DNA of 64,000 nt from positions 10,887,671 to 10,951,670 of the forward strand of contig NC_087064.1 in assembly GCF_963678635.1 (NCBI RefSeq). Reading direction: 5' to 3'. The notes beneath the pieces were generated by a model. The model saw only the letters and a list, made by a program, of their open reading frames with translations, searched no databases and was not told where the DNA came from. Origin of the DNA: Symsagittifera roscoffensis. Taxonomy: Eukaryota > Xenacoelomorpha > Acoela > Convolutidae. A program made the position numbers and the translations under genes. Shown piece after piece: positions 14,101-29,200 of this stretch (the stretch's first letter is position 1; every line of letters begins with the position of its first letter).

Positions 14101-17100
14101 ATCAATTTTTCAAACTCGATGAATTATATGTAGTTCAAAGAAATTTCGTGTCATTGTTGTAGAGTTATTATGAAAGAGGCATTACTCGTGAGATGATTCA
14201 TGTTCGGTAAATTGCGTCGTACACAATTCGAAGAATTATAACAGTAATAAGAAATGCGTTAACTGAACGAATACGACGCCCTAATTAGAGCTGTTATTCT
14301 TTACAGTGGGTGGGGCTAGTTCGACAGGTAAATATCTGCCTGACCAAAAAGGTAGCCTTTTTGTCTGTCGTATGAATTTCTAGATCCCGTGTGCTCTGAG
14401 TCAGAAAGTATCTTGTATTTTAGGAGTTCTGTTTTTTCAGACCAAATAAAGAATTTAAGAGATTCGTGCGTTCAATTTGTACGTTAGGTTGTAAACATCT
14501 AAAATATGATAAGTCTTTGTTTTTCTTCGAAGACAAAGTCCAAAAGAAAGACAAAAGGAATTAGATGCTTTTTTCTTAATTGGACCACCACGCGAAATGA
14601 TTAACTAACTGTCTGGAAAAGTTCTCTTTTTCCTGGCAAGATTTTAGGTTTTGTTTTAGAAGAAATTTCAAACTATTTGCGGAGAATAAGATCGAGGTTA
14701 AATAGGTTAAAGTTTGTTTCTCTGCTTTGAAACAAAGTGTCTTTGAAACGACGATGAAATTATTTGTAGATGATTTCACGCTTGTTTTTCTTCGAGTTTT
14801 TCATAGTTTCTTCAAAGACTTCAGCAGAACTCGAGACAGTTAAACGGAAATGGTAAAACGTCAATGGTAATAAAAACTATTTGGGGTATAAAAGATCAAG
14901 GCTGATCAATCAATCGGATGTTTCATTAGATTAACCCTTCTTTGAAGTTAGGAGATCAAAATAATCTGACAATCAACCCAATTTGCTGACCAGGTAAGTT
15001 GAAACTTCAGAAGATTTTACACAATTAAACTATTTGTTTTCAGAATTAGTGAGCCGATTCTGTTAAACAATGATGTTATGTTCAGGAATTGATGAAGAAA
15101 TGATGTTATAAATAAAAAAATTAAACCATAGTCATAAAATCGGATATAATTGTGAATTTCCGTCCGAATTGAGAATTTGACTGACAGGTACTGATGATTT
15201 TATAACCAATTCACGACAGGCCAACAATAACAAACAGATGATGACAAACAAAAGGTGAAACGCTATACAAATCAGCTGAAACAACTATTCATACTTCAGC
15301 TGAGAAAACTTTGGGAGAGATTTACAGCAGCAAAAACTTAAAATATAGAGCAGACAATTTTACGTTGAGAAATGTCTGAAAATATGAAGGCAAAAAAAAA
15401 GAGTAAAAAATCAACTTTCTATTGGCTTATTTTTTTTCCTTTTACAAGTATACTTTTTCAATGTTCATTTTAACTGCATGTGTCATTGTAATTTACTCGC
15501 TTTTAAAAGCTGTTTCCAACAGGGGATTGTAAAAAAGAGGAAAAATGGGCTGAACAAAAGAGCTGGGAAACATTTTGTCAAATATATCTGGGGGTTGAGT
15601 ATATATGCTGAGCACTAAATGGGGAGGGAATGTGTTTTGGGAGCAATTTTTCAGTTCATCAACCCAGAATGAACAAATAATGAACAAACATTATAGGGCT
15701 CGATAGTCAGAACTTACGTAACGAGGGCAAAGTTGTGCCGCAAACAAAAGGATATTGATCGTTAGTTACAAATAACCAATCAATCGGAAAAATCGGAACC
15801 GAAACATAGTAAATTTTCCTACGCAGGATTTTTCACATGCGCAGTTTCATTGAAAATTCACAAAAAAGAAACAAAAACAGCAACGACAATGAAGATTAGA
15901 TGCTTATTTTGAATAAAATTATTTGAATACCTTTTTTTCAGTCAGTTTTCTTTTATTTTTTCATTCTCTAAAAAAAGTTATTTTAACACACTCCACAATT
16001 CTAATTTTACAAATCTATTGTTAATTTAATCATTTTTTTCTAAGAGTTTGGGAAAATATTCAAATTTAGCTGTAATTGGAAGAAAAAAATTTAAAAAAAC
16101 CACTAGTGGGCTGTGGATATTTTTCTGCTGTTTGTGAAATAAACTGAAAAGCTATTCAGGATGTTCCACTTAAAAACTGGGCAGAACCTTTTCAATAAAA
16201 ACTTATTGCTCCGTTGAACTTGAAGTGATTTTAGGCTGCAAATCGACACTCAAATGGCGACATGTTTGTTTCCTGAAGGACCACCTTTTGAAAAAAAAAT
16301 CGAGGAAACAAACGACCTCATAAAACAAGATTGCAGTAAGGCGTATAGAATTATTTTTCCTTTTACAGATATTTGTTTTTTTTTGTAGAGAGATTTTACT
16401 AGCATTACGTGGGACTCAAAACAGAAGCATGATAAAAAGTACAGTTTGTTTGTCCAAAATGTTTGTTTCTCACCAAAAAAATTACTTTTTTAAAAAAAGT
16501 TTTTTTTCAATTTTTTTAGATGAAATGATTGCCGAGTAGATTATAACATGCTTTTAGGCCAATCAATGAACCACTAAAATGCTGAAAGCTAAGAAAATAT
16601 TCTGAAATTGACCTCATGTTATGAAGACTGAGATTCATCCACTCTTCGATAAAATTGAGCGTGAACAACAAAAACATTTGGACCAGTTTTTCCAGACACT
16701 TGATAAACTTTTTTTTTAACAATGGAATATAATCAGTACCGAAAAACATCGAACAAGATATCAAGCGAACCATTTTTTTTTATTTCAACGCAAAAAACAA
16801 TCAGAGCAAATGCTGTCAACTTTAGAAGCTTTTTCCTTCTGACTATACGGCTATTGATGTTCCGATTATTGGGCAGTTCATGTTCTTTCTTTTTTCCACG
16901 CAAAGACGTTTCAGTAATGATTCGAACAACATTTTAAAATTTTCAAAAAATTGTCTCCGTGTCACGAAAAACTGATTTGAAATTTTTGAGCTTTATCTTA
17001 CATTTAAGTATCTAGAGCAGTTAAGTAGGCTAAATAAAAAAAAGATAAGCCAAAGAACTTCCATTTAAGAACTGGAACTTTAGTAGTTTTAATCCAGTTA

Positions 17101-17171
17101 AATTAGTTTTCGAATATCTTTTAGCGCCATCTTGGTAATGAAATCTTCAGATAAATGAAAAAATATATATG

Positions 17172-17209
<38 letters not shown>

Positions 17210-20200
17210 GAGTTTTTAAAAAAATCTAGTCAATGTTTACTGATAGTGTCAAAAATGTCTCAATTTTAAGCTTTCGTTCAGATCTTTTCATCACACCACG
17301 CACAAAGAACTAATTGGATAAAAAATTGTTTCGAACTTTATTTAAGAATATGGTTGTAATTTTTTGTGCAACCTGCAGAGCAGCCAGCTATTTTTGTTTC
17401 GAAAATTACTTTTTGCAATTACTTAAATTTTTGCAATAAATGATGTACCAAATTAATTGCTCTTGATTTGTTAGTGCTTTTTGAAAAAGAAATTCAAGCA
17501 AAAAGTATGAAATTGGCATCTCAAAACATCCTTTGAAATTTTTTTTGAAGTACCAAAAACTAAAAAGTTTCAGCTAAAAAAATTGCAAGAAGCTAAATGA
17601 TATTTTGTGATAGTAGCCAACAAATTTTGAAATCTTGGAACCAAACAAAAAAATTCTAAAAATTGAAATCTTTTTGAGTTCCAATGTCTTCCTCATTAAA
17701 TGACTGAAAACATCAATATCAAGGATAAATTTGTAACATCTTACAAATGTCATTTTACCAGATGGAAAATATTAATATTAGCGTAGTGTTCAAATTTTTT
17801 TTTGCCAAAAGAAACACCGTAGCGGTCCAAAAGATGTTTTTTTTTTGATAGGATCTTTTCAAGAACAACTTTAAAGATTTCAGTAAAGTATGAACATCCT
17901 GTGAACTGCAAGAGGATAATCCGCAGTTCTAATAGTTTCGGTAATTTGGTTTAACACAATTGTTGATCTCAACTAAACAACAAAACTATTTTACCCAGAA
18001 CAATAAGACATTATGTAATTCTGCGTAATATGAAAGGAACGGGAAACTATTATTCTCATTAAAAAATACTTGCATGAAACAAATGCTATCAAAAAAGATA
18101 AAATTGATTATAAAACAAGGGTAACCGGTTGATGTGCATGCAGCTCCAAAACTGTTAACCTTATGAATTAAAACTTTTTTTTATAAATTTTGTCTGTTTT
18201 GTGCAGGCTGTGACTGGAAGAACTAGAGCACAACTTAGAATATGAATGAATTAGGCAAAAAAACTTAATTAATCAAAGACGGAAATTGAATAAGGAATAA
18301 AATCAAGAAAAAATCAAAAATATTTCCTTTTTTTTCCAATTGTTTGAAGAAAATCTTATTGAATTTCCAAAAAATGTTTTTTATTACCAAGGAAGCGCTG
18401 AATGAAAATTGAAAAATATTTGTCCTGGGTTACAATAAAAAGATAACGGTTTGGGGGAAAGCATTTTGTCCTATCATAACACATACTTGCTCACATTACT
18501 CAAGTTTTGACTGAAAATTAAAATATTACAGTTCCGACTATTTGAAAACTCAAGAGGAACTTTAATTTCGGGTGTTTTGGTTTTTTCTTTTTTTTTCCAC
18601 GCGAAATCAGGTATTCAAATTAATCATCGAAATGGGACGAGTAATATACCAAACTTTCAATTACACTAAAACGACCTTAAAATTGTCCTTTCGAACAACC
18701 TTAAAAAAGTTTCAAAAAATTTTCTCAGTATCGAGAATAACTGGAACAAAACTTTTAATTTTTATTTCAATTTTGAGCAAATAAAGCGAGCGAACAGGCT
18801 TTAAACAACTTAAAGCTTAAAACTTCTTTGTTTAAGCCCCGAAAACTTAGTTTTAAACAAGTTAAAATAGTTTTTCAGCGCCATTTTGGGAGCCAGAGTT
18901 CAAAATGTATGATTTTTTTTCTAAATGTTTTTTTATTTATGTTTTTCTAGTCCTTTTTCTTCAGAAATTTTGTCAAATTGGCCTATATTACTAAGGAAAT
19001 ATTACTATTGAATTTTTTTTGGAAATATTTCAAATTTGTTGGAATTACTGCTGCAGGATTGTAATTTGATATATCTGTCAATCATTTTTTTAAATATTGT
19101 TAGTCCCTGATTTTTTGAGGGAAAAAGTAGAAAAAACTAAAGCACCCGAAAACCAAGTTCCTCTCCACTTTCAGTGATTGTAACAAATATATGATCTCGG
19201 AGGAGCACTAAAAAGGTCAGTTATCTGCCTTTCGAGTGTTTCTTCAACATTAATTAACTTGTGTATATGGTAACTGGGCTTGTGAGAAAATAGTATTCAC
19301 TCGAATGACAAAATTTCCCAATTACGTAATCCTTTGTTTGTTAAAGAGAACGCAAAAGCTAAAATCTGAAAAGCAGTAGCATATTTTGGGGGTGGAAGAA
19401 AAATTTGGCTAAAAAGGGGTCTTTTTAGTGATTTGGGAGAGCTTGGTATATCAATTAGGTCAACCTAAAAAAATGTCGACTTTTTAAATCCCCCCTCGAG
19501 ATATTCCTTCTATCTCCTCCTGCTCAAATGAATGAATGAATACTAAATAGAAGCAAATTCGTCGTAAAGTGCAACCAGAGGAATTTTCGAAAAAATATAT
19601 GTCGAAAATATGTCGAAAATGTAGAAAACATATTTCGAAAAAAATATTTTCACTTAATTAGTTTTTTGTATTTATTCATTTTTTTTATCACTAGAGGATC
19701 ACGCACAGGACATGATGGGTTTCCGGAAACAACTGCGGCAAAAACAATACTTTGATGCTGTTTGTTCAACCAGCTGCATTTTGAAACACGATCAATTGTT
19801 TTTATCATAAAAGTCAGAGTAATCTTCATAGAAAAATCTGTTCTTAAATCTCATAATCTACTTCTGGTACGACAAGATTATTTCAACTTACGATCACGCT
19901 AGGACAATTTAAATCAGAATTTAAATCACGTGGTACGACATCTGAGAGTCATTTGAAAAAGGATTGTGAAGTGATTTGAAAATAGATTTCAGAGAGATAT
20001 CAAAAAGAATCTCAAAGATTTGTTACGGAGGATCTCAAAGGGATTTAAAATTTAGCCCAGACACCTGGAGAAAATTCGTCCGTGACACTTTAAGTAATCT
20101 GGAACATTTGGACACAGATCAACTAGGGTCTGTAGTTGATCTGTTTGCAAATGTTCCAGATTACTCAAAGTGTTTTTTTTTCGGCGCGCTCCCCCTCAAA

Positions 20201-23200
20201 ATCAAAATATATTGGAGCCATAAAGTGCCTTTAGAAAAGTTTCAAGCTCAATCGGCCGACAATGAATGTTGTCATACTGATACCCATATAAATATATACA
20301 TCAAAGGATTATGCCAATCCGGCCGGATGACAAGTGTTGTAAAATAGTACCAAAGGGGTGAACTTTTGAGTGGTGGGGGGGAGGGGGGGTTTGCGGGGTC
20401 GAATTTCCGAGGAAGGGGAAAGAAATGTCCGCGAAAACTAGTGACAATTTAAACGAAACAAAAACACGCAAAATTATCGACTGACAATAGATTAAGAGGA
20501 CGCTTTTAGAACTGAATGTCTTTTTTCAAGCGCCTCAACGGTTTGTAATTATGTTTTCTGTTTGAGTCAACTCGACTACTGACCTCGTCACATGCGGAGC
20601 ATCGTGGCCGCAGCAGTTCGGCATGGTGTCTGCCACAGTACAACTGACCGTCCTTCGAATGGTGAAAGTAGATCAGATCCACCAACTGTTCCTGGCAGAT
20701 GTTGCACGTGAAACACGTGGGGTGCCACAGTTTACCCGGTCCCACCTTCGGAGCTGCGATTCCAATGTCGCCACTGTGCAGATTCAACTTGCACTGCAAA
20801 AAAAAATCACAATAATTGAGGTTTCTGCGTTTCGCAGAGGATCTTTGAAGGCTATCAAGGTTGTCTAGGCATAGTTCATTTCTCTTATTTCCCCACACTC
20901 TGGATTGAGTTAATTTGTTGAGACAAGCCTTTTTTTAACTCAAGGCCGTTTTTTTTTCGCATAGATTTTTTTCGGTGTTTTGTTATGAGGGATCCCCGGA
21001 TATTAGTTGTTTACTTTGAAAGATATCAAATCTTTTTGGCTCACTTTTTCACATGGGGCTGTGTAGTGTTCTAATGGGAGTTGTTTGGTGATCCCTCGTC
21101 CAAGCGCCCTCGTCTTCCGCTCGTAGGAGAACTCGGCGAAAGCGAGGTTACTCTGTTCGTCTCGGGGGGCACCTGCTAGGGGCAGGATGTCGTGTGGGGG
21201 CAGCTGGGAGACCAGTTGGCATGCTCTGTGTTGTTCGCCGACACTGTTAATCAGTGGGACCTTGTAGGGCGGCAGACTCGCGAAGTAAGCTTGGACCTGA
21301 AATTAAATTATTTAACTGAAATTAGTCATAATAAACTGTACCTAGATTTGAAAACTTGATGGTTGTTTTTCAATGATTCAGCCGTGGTTTAAGTTTTGGC
21401 TCTTAAGTTCTTAGTTATAAAGTTCATAGTTAGAATCAATGATGACCATTTAAATCAGACGACCCTCCTTCCTCTCAAAAGCCCCCGTTTTTGGTACTTT
21501 TTTTACATCTCATTTTTAGCCTTTAACGTCAATAAATAAAAATTTCAAGAAAGGAGCGCAGCCCGAAAAAAACGTTCAAAATGGCCCAAAAAACGGTAGT
21601 TTTGGGCCTTTTTCTGTGCGGGACAGAAAATGTTTCCAAAATACGGTCTTTTTATAGTGTTTCGTAAGAGCTCTGAAAACCATCCTTAGAAAATTTCGAT
21701 TGAGACTCTAAACTCAGTATCAAATAAGCATCACTGATTAGAACCCATCGATAAACACTTTGTAAAATTAACTTGTTTGGTTTTTTGAATATTTATCTCT
21801 TTTGGTGAAGTTTAGTCGCTTCAAATTAACGTCGGTTTTTCAGCAATAAGTGGTCACCGGAATAACCAAAAATCAACATTTAGATCATGTTTCTACTTCA
21901 TTTTGACAATGTCCTGTTGGAACAATTTGTGACGCTAACAAATATTGTATCAACTAATCTCGATAATTACAACTTCCGGTTTAAAACGTCATTCGTTTGG
22001 TCAATTTTCAATCAATGCACAAGTTTAAAACAAAGCTTTTTTTGATTTAAGGATGATTTTGATTTTCGAATTCATTTTTCAAAGTTTTTTTTTGCGCTCT
22101 GGAGACAATGCGCTCGTAGCTTGATATAAATTGCGTTCCGAAGAGGATATAGACCAATCTTTTCCCTTCAATTATTGCATCCAACTTTTTCCCAATTAGG
22201 TGCTTTTTTCAATTTTATTCATACATTCATTTTCGGCCAAAAAAGCCGTAAACCGAAAATTTTATTGAAAAAGGGCCTACGATATCAATTTTTTGGCCTA
22301 AACTTTCAAGAATGCAAAACAATAGACTATGTTTTACCAAAGAAAACCTCTGGCGCTGAAAATTGTGTTTAATAAGATTATTGCATGGTTGCAGAAAATT
22401 GTAATTGCTCTGAAAAAATGTCGTTCAATTGTTTCAAAGAAGCCTTCCCCGAAAAGATGATTTTTTAAAATAAATTGAGAAAAAAAGTAGTCCCACTTTT
22501 CCCAATCAAATGGACGACCACAAATGCGAAAGACTTAAATCGACTAGTTCCTATTTCACAGTTTTTGTAACAATTAACTAAATAGTTTCCGACCTGTTTG
22601 GGAGTGAGCCCCGACGGCACCCATGCATATTCGCCACTTCGACTGTCTCGATCTGTGACGTAACATCCACTGTCAGTATCTGACAGAGACGAGATTGACA
22701 GTTTGTTATTCACCCCCACCCCCACTCCTGATTCTGCTGACATGACTGAAGTGTTGCCGACGTGCCCCACCCCCCCTTGTGGAGTCTGGTGAGAGAGTGT
22801 CCCCACCCCCAGCATGCTTGTACATGAGGGGTCGTTGAAGAGGTAGTTGATCACTTTGTTCACGCTGCTTGGATGCGCCATATGGCCGCTTGAGGGACAC
22901 CCACACGTCACACACTTGTGCCTGATAACAAGTTAATAACAAAATAAACCAAGTTATAAATCCGATGAATTAATACTTGAGCCAAACAAATAAAAATCGG
23001 CACTATTTCAGTGCGTCAAAGTCAATAAAAGTAAATAATGTTTGTTCAATTGACAAGTGACGTTGTGCTTTTCAAATAAAATAGCAGTAATGAAACTCGA
23101 AAACAGCGATTTTTTGCCAGCATGAAGTTTAAAGTCAGTAATTGAAAAATTAATAATCTAAGAACAAATAGGAATGCCAATAAATATTTATTAAGAACAA

Positions 23201-26200
23201 AATCGAGAACTGAGTATGAATAATATTTTTGTTTGGTTAAAATTGTTTGTCCGGAAGCGTCAGAAAAAAAAATCAAAATTTATGAACCTTAAAAATTTTA
23301 TTTTTTTGATGAACATAAAAAAACTATTTTTTGGTTAAAATTAGAAAATATGAGAGAAAAATATTCGAATAGCAAACAGTTTTGATGTGACAAATAACCA
23401 CAATAACTTCTTAATTTGACAAACTTGACTGAAAATTTGTTCTTTTGATAATACCAATTGCACAGAAGAAAAATTTGGATGATGCTTTTCTTTACTAAGA
23501 CGCAACAAGAGCTCACTATTTAGCACATGACGATTAAACAAAAAGCAAAAGTAGCTGAAGTTATACATTAAAAACTGACAAAAACTACAAATTAATCAAA
23601 ATCTCAATTTTATACTTTTTTATTGTAGTCATATAGTTGTTAGACTTATCAATGGTTATATATTTAAACCAAAAATGATACTTCGCACGTATATGGTAAC
23701 TTCTTAATGATGATTTTACAACATGTTAAACATATTTTGTAACAAAAAAAAATAATTAGCCATTTAATGGTGTCAAAAGTAAAACTCGATGATCGCATTG
23801 CCGTTTGTTGGCATCTTTTGAAGCAGAGAACGCCTCTTAATTAGGTTTAAATAGCTCCCAAAATAGAAAATTATTGCAGACATCAGCTGAAAACATCTTT
23901 TAAAGCAATTTTGAATAGCAAAAATTGTAACGAGACAGGTTCAATGCAAGTTGAAATAATTAGTGTCGTTTGTCTGTTTCTTATATTTTTAGAGATTATC
24001 ATCTTTAGACAAGTTTAAATTGTCTAAGCTTATAAAAGTGTCAAAAGGATACAGAAAAACAAACGGTTGCGGTGAAAATAGGTTTTGGTGCCGGCAACAG
24101 TAATCTGAGTAAAACAATTGAAAAATATGGAAAAATGTTGACACACTTTTTGATTTGTTCACGGAAAATTTTATTTTTTTATTTAGTGTGAGGGCTCTAA
24201 TTAAGGGTTATTTTCAACAAGGTAAATTTCAACGATGACATGATTATAGCAAGCGTAATAACTAGAATACATTAATTTTAGATCGGAAACTTATTCTACT
24301 TTATGAAAAAAAGAAAATTTCAGACCAACAATTCTCGATACCGACGATACTTTTGGAAACTTTGGAAGCTGAACCTCGATTAATGTATGTATCTTTTTTA
24401 TGATGCCACACTTGCGCTTCTACGGAATTTTTAAAACCAAGTCCCATAAAAAACCCTCACTTCACCACTTATTTCCTCCCTACTCATTTCATAAGGGTCG
24501 ATAGGTGGTGAGGTCATACTAGTGGGTCGAACAAAGCAATTTATGCAGGGAGAAAGAAGCAAGCATGATTTAAGTGTGGACAACCTTGACGTTTTGCAAG
24601 GGACTGCAAGCAGGGGAACACAAGGTTCTCCTGTTTCTGTGCAACAATTTCACTGACAACCTCATTGTGGATACAAGGTACAGTGGTTATGTGGCGTGCG
24701 ACAGGGCTGTCTTTTTAGATTTGAGGGCAAAAGGGCAACTGAGTAGTACCACTATGCTACGCTGTCAAGGGCTGAGGATCAAGAATCACTAAAGAGAGAT
24801 ATTAAAAACTGCCAAAACGTTGTGAGAAGCTAAATTTTCCGTGCTGTCTACGCTGAGCTACATTTTGATTTTGATAAATGTGATCTAAGCAGTCACTAGA
24901 AAGTCAAGCTCCACTTTTGCCGCAGATGCTTATCATCTACGCAACCAGTTGGGAAAAAGCTAGTAATGAATCAGAGTGGCACACCTTTCTTCCTGCAGTG
25001 CAAGTTCTGGAGGAACACGATGACTTTAGTGACGAAGACAAAGAGGGAGAGCAGTGATGCGCTGTATTGGAAGAGACAAATTTGGCACTTTAACCAGCAG
25101 GATGGTTCATCTCTTGTTGATGTGAGAGAACTAGAGTTCTGCGAAGCGTCAACAGTTTCCAAAATGCATGAAATAGCAGTGCAAAAGAACACCAACAACA
25201 GAGAATCGGCAGTGGTGCAGCAGCTTCAGTGACATCCATGGAGCAGTCAAAGTTGCGAGCATGCATATAGTGCATCATATCTTGAGTTTCACTAAAAATT
25301 TTAGTGGGCTGGCTGTTGTCAACTAAAGGGTGAAGAGGAGTGATGCCCCTATTGAAATCCATAAATTTGTGGCTGAGCATTGATCGCTGAAGGGTCGGCA
25401 ATCAGACAATGTACGTGACTTGTTCGTCAAACATTTTCATCAAATGTCTGGATGCGACATACTCGTCAAACATATTTTTGAGAATGGTGTAGCAGAAAGT
25501 TAAAACAAAGTGATCACCGTAAAGTTTCCATGCCTACTTGCCTAGACAAAGCCGCCGAAAAGATTACGATTGCCAGCAAGAATCAAAGCTATGAGGTTTA
25601 GCAACTTGCCTCCTACATCATGCAAATAAGAAACGAAGTTGGCTTTCACTGACGGAGATGCATTATGGGATACCGTCAAAAATGTGCTATTTGCATCCGT
25701 TCAGAAGCCTGGCGTACTTTCTTTACCGAGGCAACATGCCGAGGCATATGTCATCATAATATTTAGAAGAGCAATTTCATTGGTCACGCAGAGGAGAGAA
25801 AATCGTAACTCAAGATGTGTCCAGAGACAAGCCGTATGGTACGGTGTTCAGGAAGCGTAATGTTCAAGTAGATCATCAGTCCTTTTGTCCAGTAGTGCCT
25901 TGATTTTGAGAAACCGCTCCAAAGGCGATAAAATACACAGTCCAGAGGGTGATACCACAGATTCAGTGGTGGTTTCTGAAGAGAACGCAGTTGAAGAGGT
26001 TCCTCATTCTACTGAGAGTTCAATGCAGAGACCAACGGAATCCACTCAATCGATATGAAGTGGTCTGCGCCCATGCGTCAGCGATTGCAATCAAACCGCC
26101 AATGAGTTACTAAGAATCAGTGCCTGAGCCTAAAAAAACTGTGGCTGGCAGCAATGATTTTTGAGTTGAAGTCTCTAGAAGCCAGGGAAACGTGCATATT

Positions 26201-29200
26201 TGTTGGTAGACCACGCTATCGCAAAGCTAATTCTTGGCGTTGGATTCTCGGAAAAAAGAGAGGCATGCGACTGGGAAAATAGAGCAGTTAAAAATCGACT
26301 GGTAGCAAAAAAAAAATTCACGCGAACGGAAAAATTAAACTTCAATGAGACGTCTGCTTCCCAATTTGAAGCCCGAACTTGAGCGAAAAGTGCTGTTTTT
26401 GGGAGCACAAAGTGAGCTCTCCTCATTGATTTGATATCAGTATTTTTCAATTCTGCTCTAATTGAGAGATCATATATGGAGCAGTCAAGACAAACTCTAA
26501 GACAAACTTGACAAGATGAGGGGCTGCTTCTCCGAAAGTTCAAAATGGACGACAGAGGCGAATTGTCCTGATAACTGGCAGTTCAAGCACTAATCTCGGT
26601 CAGTATTTGCGAATCAATCACGCCACAACGACAAGTGCTCAGATCATTTTCGCCTAAGAGACTTGGAGTCAGATGTCACACCAGCGGTTATCAGCGCACA
26701 GTTGTCAAAGAAGGACTGCCCTGAAGTTGGGTCAGAAGGAGTGGTCTCGGATGTGTCCACGAATGCCAAGGGCATCAGAGGCCTTTTGTGCTCATCAAAG
26801 TGGATAAATTAGCAAACAATGACGGATATCTTGGCCACTGTGACTCATCTCTCCCGCTTTTAACTAAATGTTTTGTTATTCAAAATATCCACCGTTTTTG
26901 CCAAATTTGCTTTCAATCTTACGAAACTGTAAAAAATTTATTTCTGTGTTTTTGTTTTCAGTAAACACACTCGACAAGAAAAGACCTCAATTATCGTCAG
27001 CAGTTTAAACAATCAAGATCATAGCATGAACTTTTAGCTCAAAACAGGAACATTTTCTTGCCCACAATTTTCATAATAAAATGGCACTAGATAGTCAAAA
27101 CAGACGGTAATTGTCCTTGAGAAAAGTTGCTTAAATTCCAAGTCTGCTTTATCAAAAACGAACCAAAATAGAATGAAAAAACTTTACAATCGGAAAAATG
27201 GGGCACCAGCACCTTATTTTTCCATGAATAAAAGTCGGAATACGGGACGCTCGAAAACGCACCGGCCTGAACGCTGTCTATATACGCTAGTCTACAGACT
27301 TTTGTCTTTTGAGATCTTGGTTCAATCACATTTCAATTGTTTTTTGTTTATTCATATTTATACTCTTATTTACATGTGTGCTCAACGTCATTTTTTCAAT
27401 AAAACTGCATGCGAAGAACGCGCGGAGAAAAGTTTTGTAGAAAATTGCATGCAGCCAATATAAAATCGCGGTCAACCCTTCTTACCAGTGGTTTTTTTGC
27501 CATATCACCAGCATGATCCCCTCTTATTCTGGTTTTTATGTCTGTGTTTGTTCGCCTAACAGCTAACGTTTTATGATGGCGCTTTCAGAGTCCAAATGCT
27601 CTAAGATACAGGGGCGCCATAGAAGAATAGTTTTCAGAATTTTCCCAAAAATGCACCAAAACAATTATCAATATATCTCAATAATTTTGACTGTGGAGCA
27701 GTGTTTTTTTAGTGTAATTAGAGTTTTTTTTTNNNNNNNNNNNNNNNNNNNNNNNNNNNNNNNNNNNNNNNNNNNNNNNNNNNNNNNNNNNNNNNNNNNN
27801 NNNNNNNNNNNNNNNNNNNNNNNNNNNNNNNNNNNNNNNNNNNNNNNNNNNNNNNNNNNNNNNNNNNNNNNNNNNNNNNNNNNNNNNNNNNNNNNNNNNN
27901 NNNNNNNNNNNNNNNNNNNNNNNNNNNNNNNNGGTACAATTTATGATTTGATATTTTTGTAAGTTTTAGCCTGACTTCAAACATGAGTCATATAATTTTC
28001 TAACCTGATTGAAGTGTTTTTCTGAAGAGAATCTTCAATAATATAACCATCAAGTGTATAATTTTTGTTTTATTTGTTTTCAGTCAAGCTGAAAAAGCCC
28101 TAAGTGAAACTTTAAGATTAAAAAATTCAACGGTCGAGTAAAAATGAATAGATTTCAGTTTTTGTCTCAGTTGAGACGCGTTTGAAAATTTAAGAAAAAT
28201 TGCCAGCCGGTCAAAATGGCGTCAAATGGAATTTAAAAACGCTGCAATGAGGAAAAGAGGCAATTTTAATAATTAAATGCAAAATACAACAAAAAAGCCG
28301 TCAAGAATTTACATAAAGCTTGGAGAAAAGTAAAGACTAAATTCTGTGATCAATACTTTTTAACTGTTTTTTGCCTGTATTGAAAATCGAGTTTAATTCA
28401 AATAGAAAGAAAGCAACGTGGTTTAAAAGGGTGATAAACCTGTAGGCTTTGATAGCCAGAAGGACGGAAAAATTAAAAATCTTTGAAGATGGGGTAAAAA
28501 AAGTGATTCACAAAAATCGAAACATTTCAAAGCGCCCGGTAAAACAAAAGGTATGATTCAAAGTTAAGGGAATGAAGATAAGGCAAACACCTTTGATTTC
28601 CTCTTTTTATCATTTTTTCTGTAAAAAAAAAAACAGTTTTGACCTCAAAAAAAGATAACTCTATACCCTTGAGTCTTTAGCGTGACCTTATAAAAAGACC
28701 CTGCAACCTGGAACACGTGAACAGAAAACTGGGTCACAAAATACAAAATCTGAAGCACTAGCTTACCCTGTTATTATCGCGACGATAACTAGTTGTGATT
28801 ATTAAACATACGCATTTGTTCCTCTTTTGGCAAAAGGTAATTGGAGCAGAAACATGGTAGAGCATGAATTCATTTAACATCTAGCTTAAACGTGGGATGA
28901 AAAAACATTTATTGAATAGTGAACTCTTTTACACCTTTGAATTTTTAATGAAGAGTAGCTTTTACTGTGACAGCAGCAATAGTCATAAAACAACAAGGAT
29001 TGCCATTTGCTGTTGTTGCGAATCTTACCATTCGTCTTATTTCATTTAATTAGTCTTAAAGTATCTTAACTGGTTAATTTAGATTTGACCTTGTTATCTT
29101 CATTCTCTCCGACGGAGAGAATGACCGCTCACTAGTTAATGTTTTAATTTAGAGATTAATTTACTTTTTAAACATATCTTATTTGTAACTAAGTAGAATT

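Larger units (their letters stand above)
7407..20583 (-). other. Prickle intron 5
   Basis: A 13.2-kb intron between LIM1 and LIM2 exons. It contains family A copies (8083-8460, fragments near 8605 and 8870, 16856-17400, 18115-18350, 18565-19000), a TA repeat, a C/G-tract hairpin at 10622-10718 and a strong hairpin at 20086-20172. The stretches 9000-10600, 10720-16850 and 19000-20080 show no gene I can support. Confidence 0.7.

Noticed and set aside
19976..20347. 123-codon plus-strand open frame
   Set aside because: It runs through both arms of the 20086-20172 hairpin, has no recognisable domain, and nothing suggests translation.
24574..24792. PiggyBac-type transposase remnant
   Set aside because: Only a faint resemblance ([20 protein letters not shown]) with no catalytic residues traceable; too weak to name.
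26175..26543. 122-codon minus-strand open frame in the coding-like island
   Set aside because: Conflicts with other short frames of the island and carries no recognisable motif; kept only as part of the general pseudogene call.
27573..27984. Open frames across the N gap on both strands
   Set aside because: They exist only because N runs contain no stop codons.
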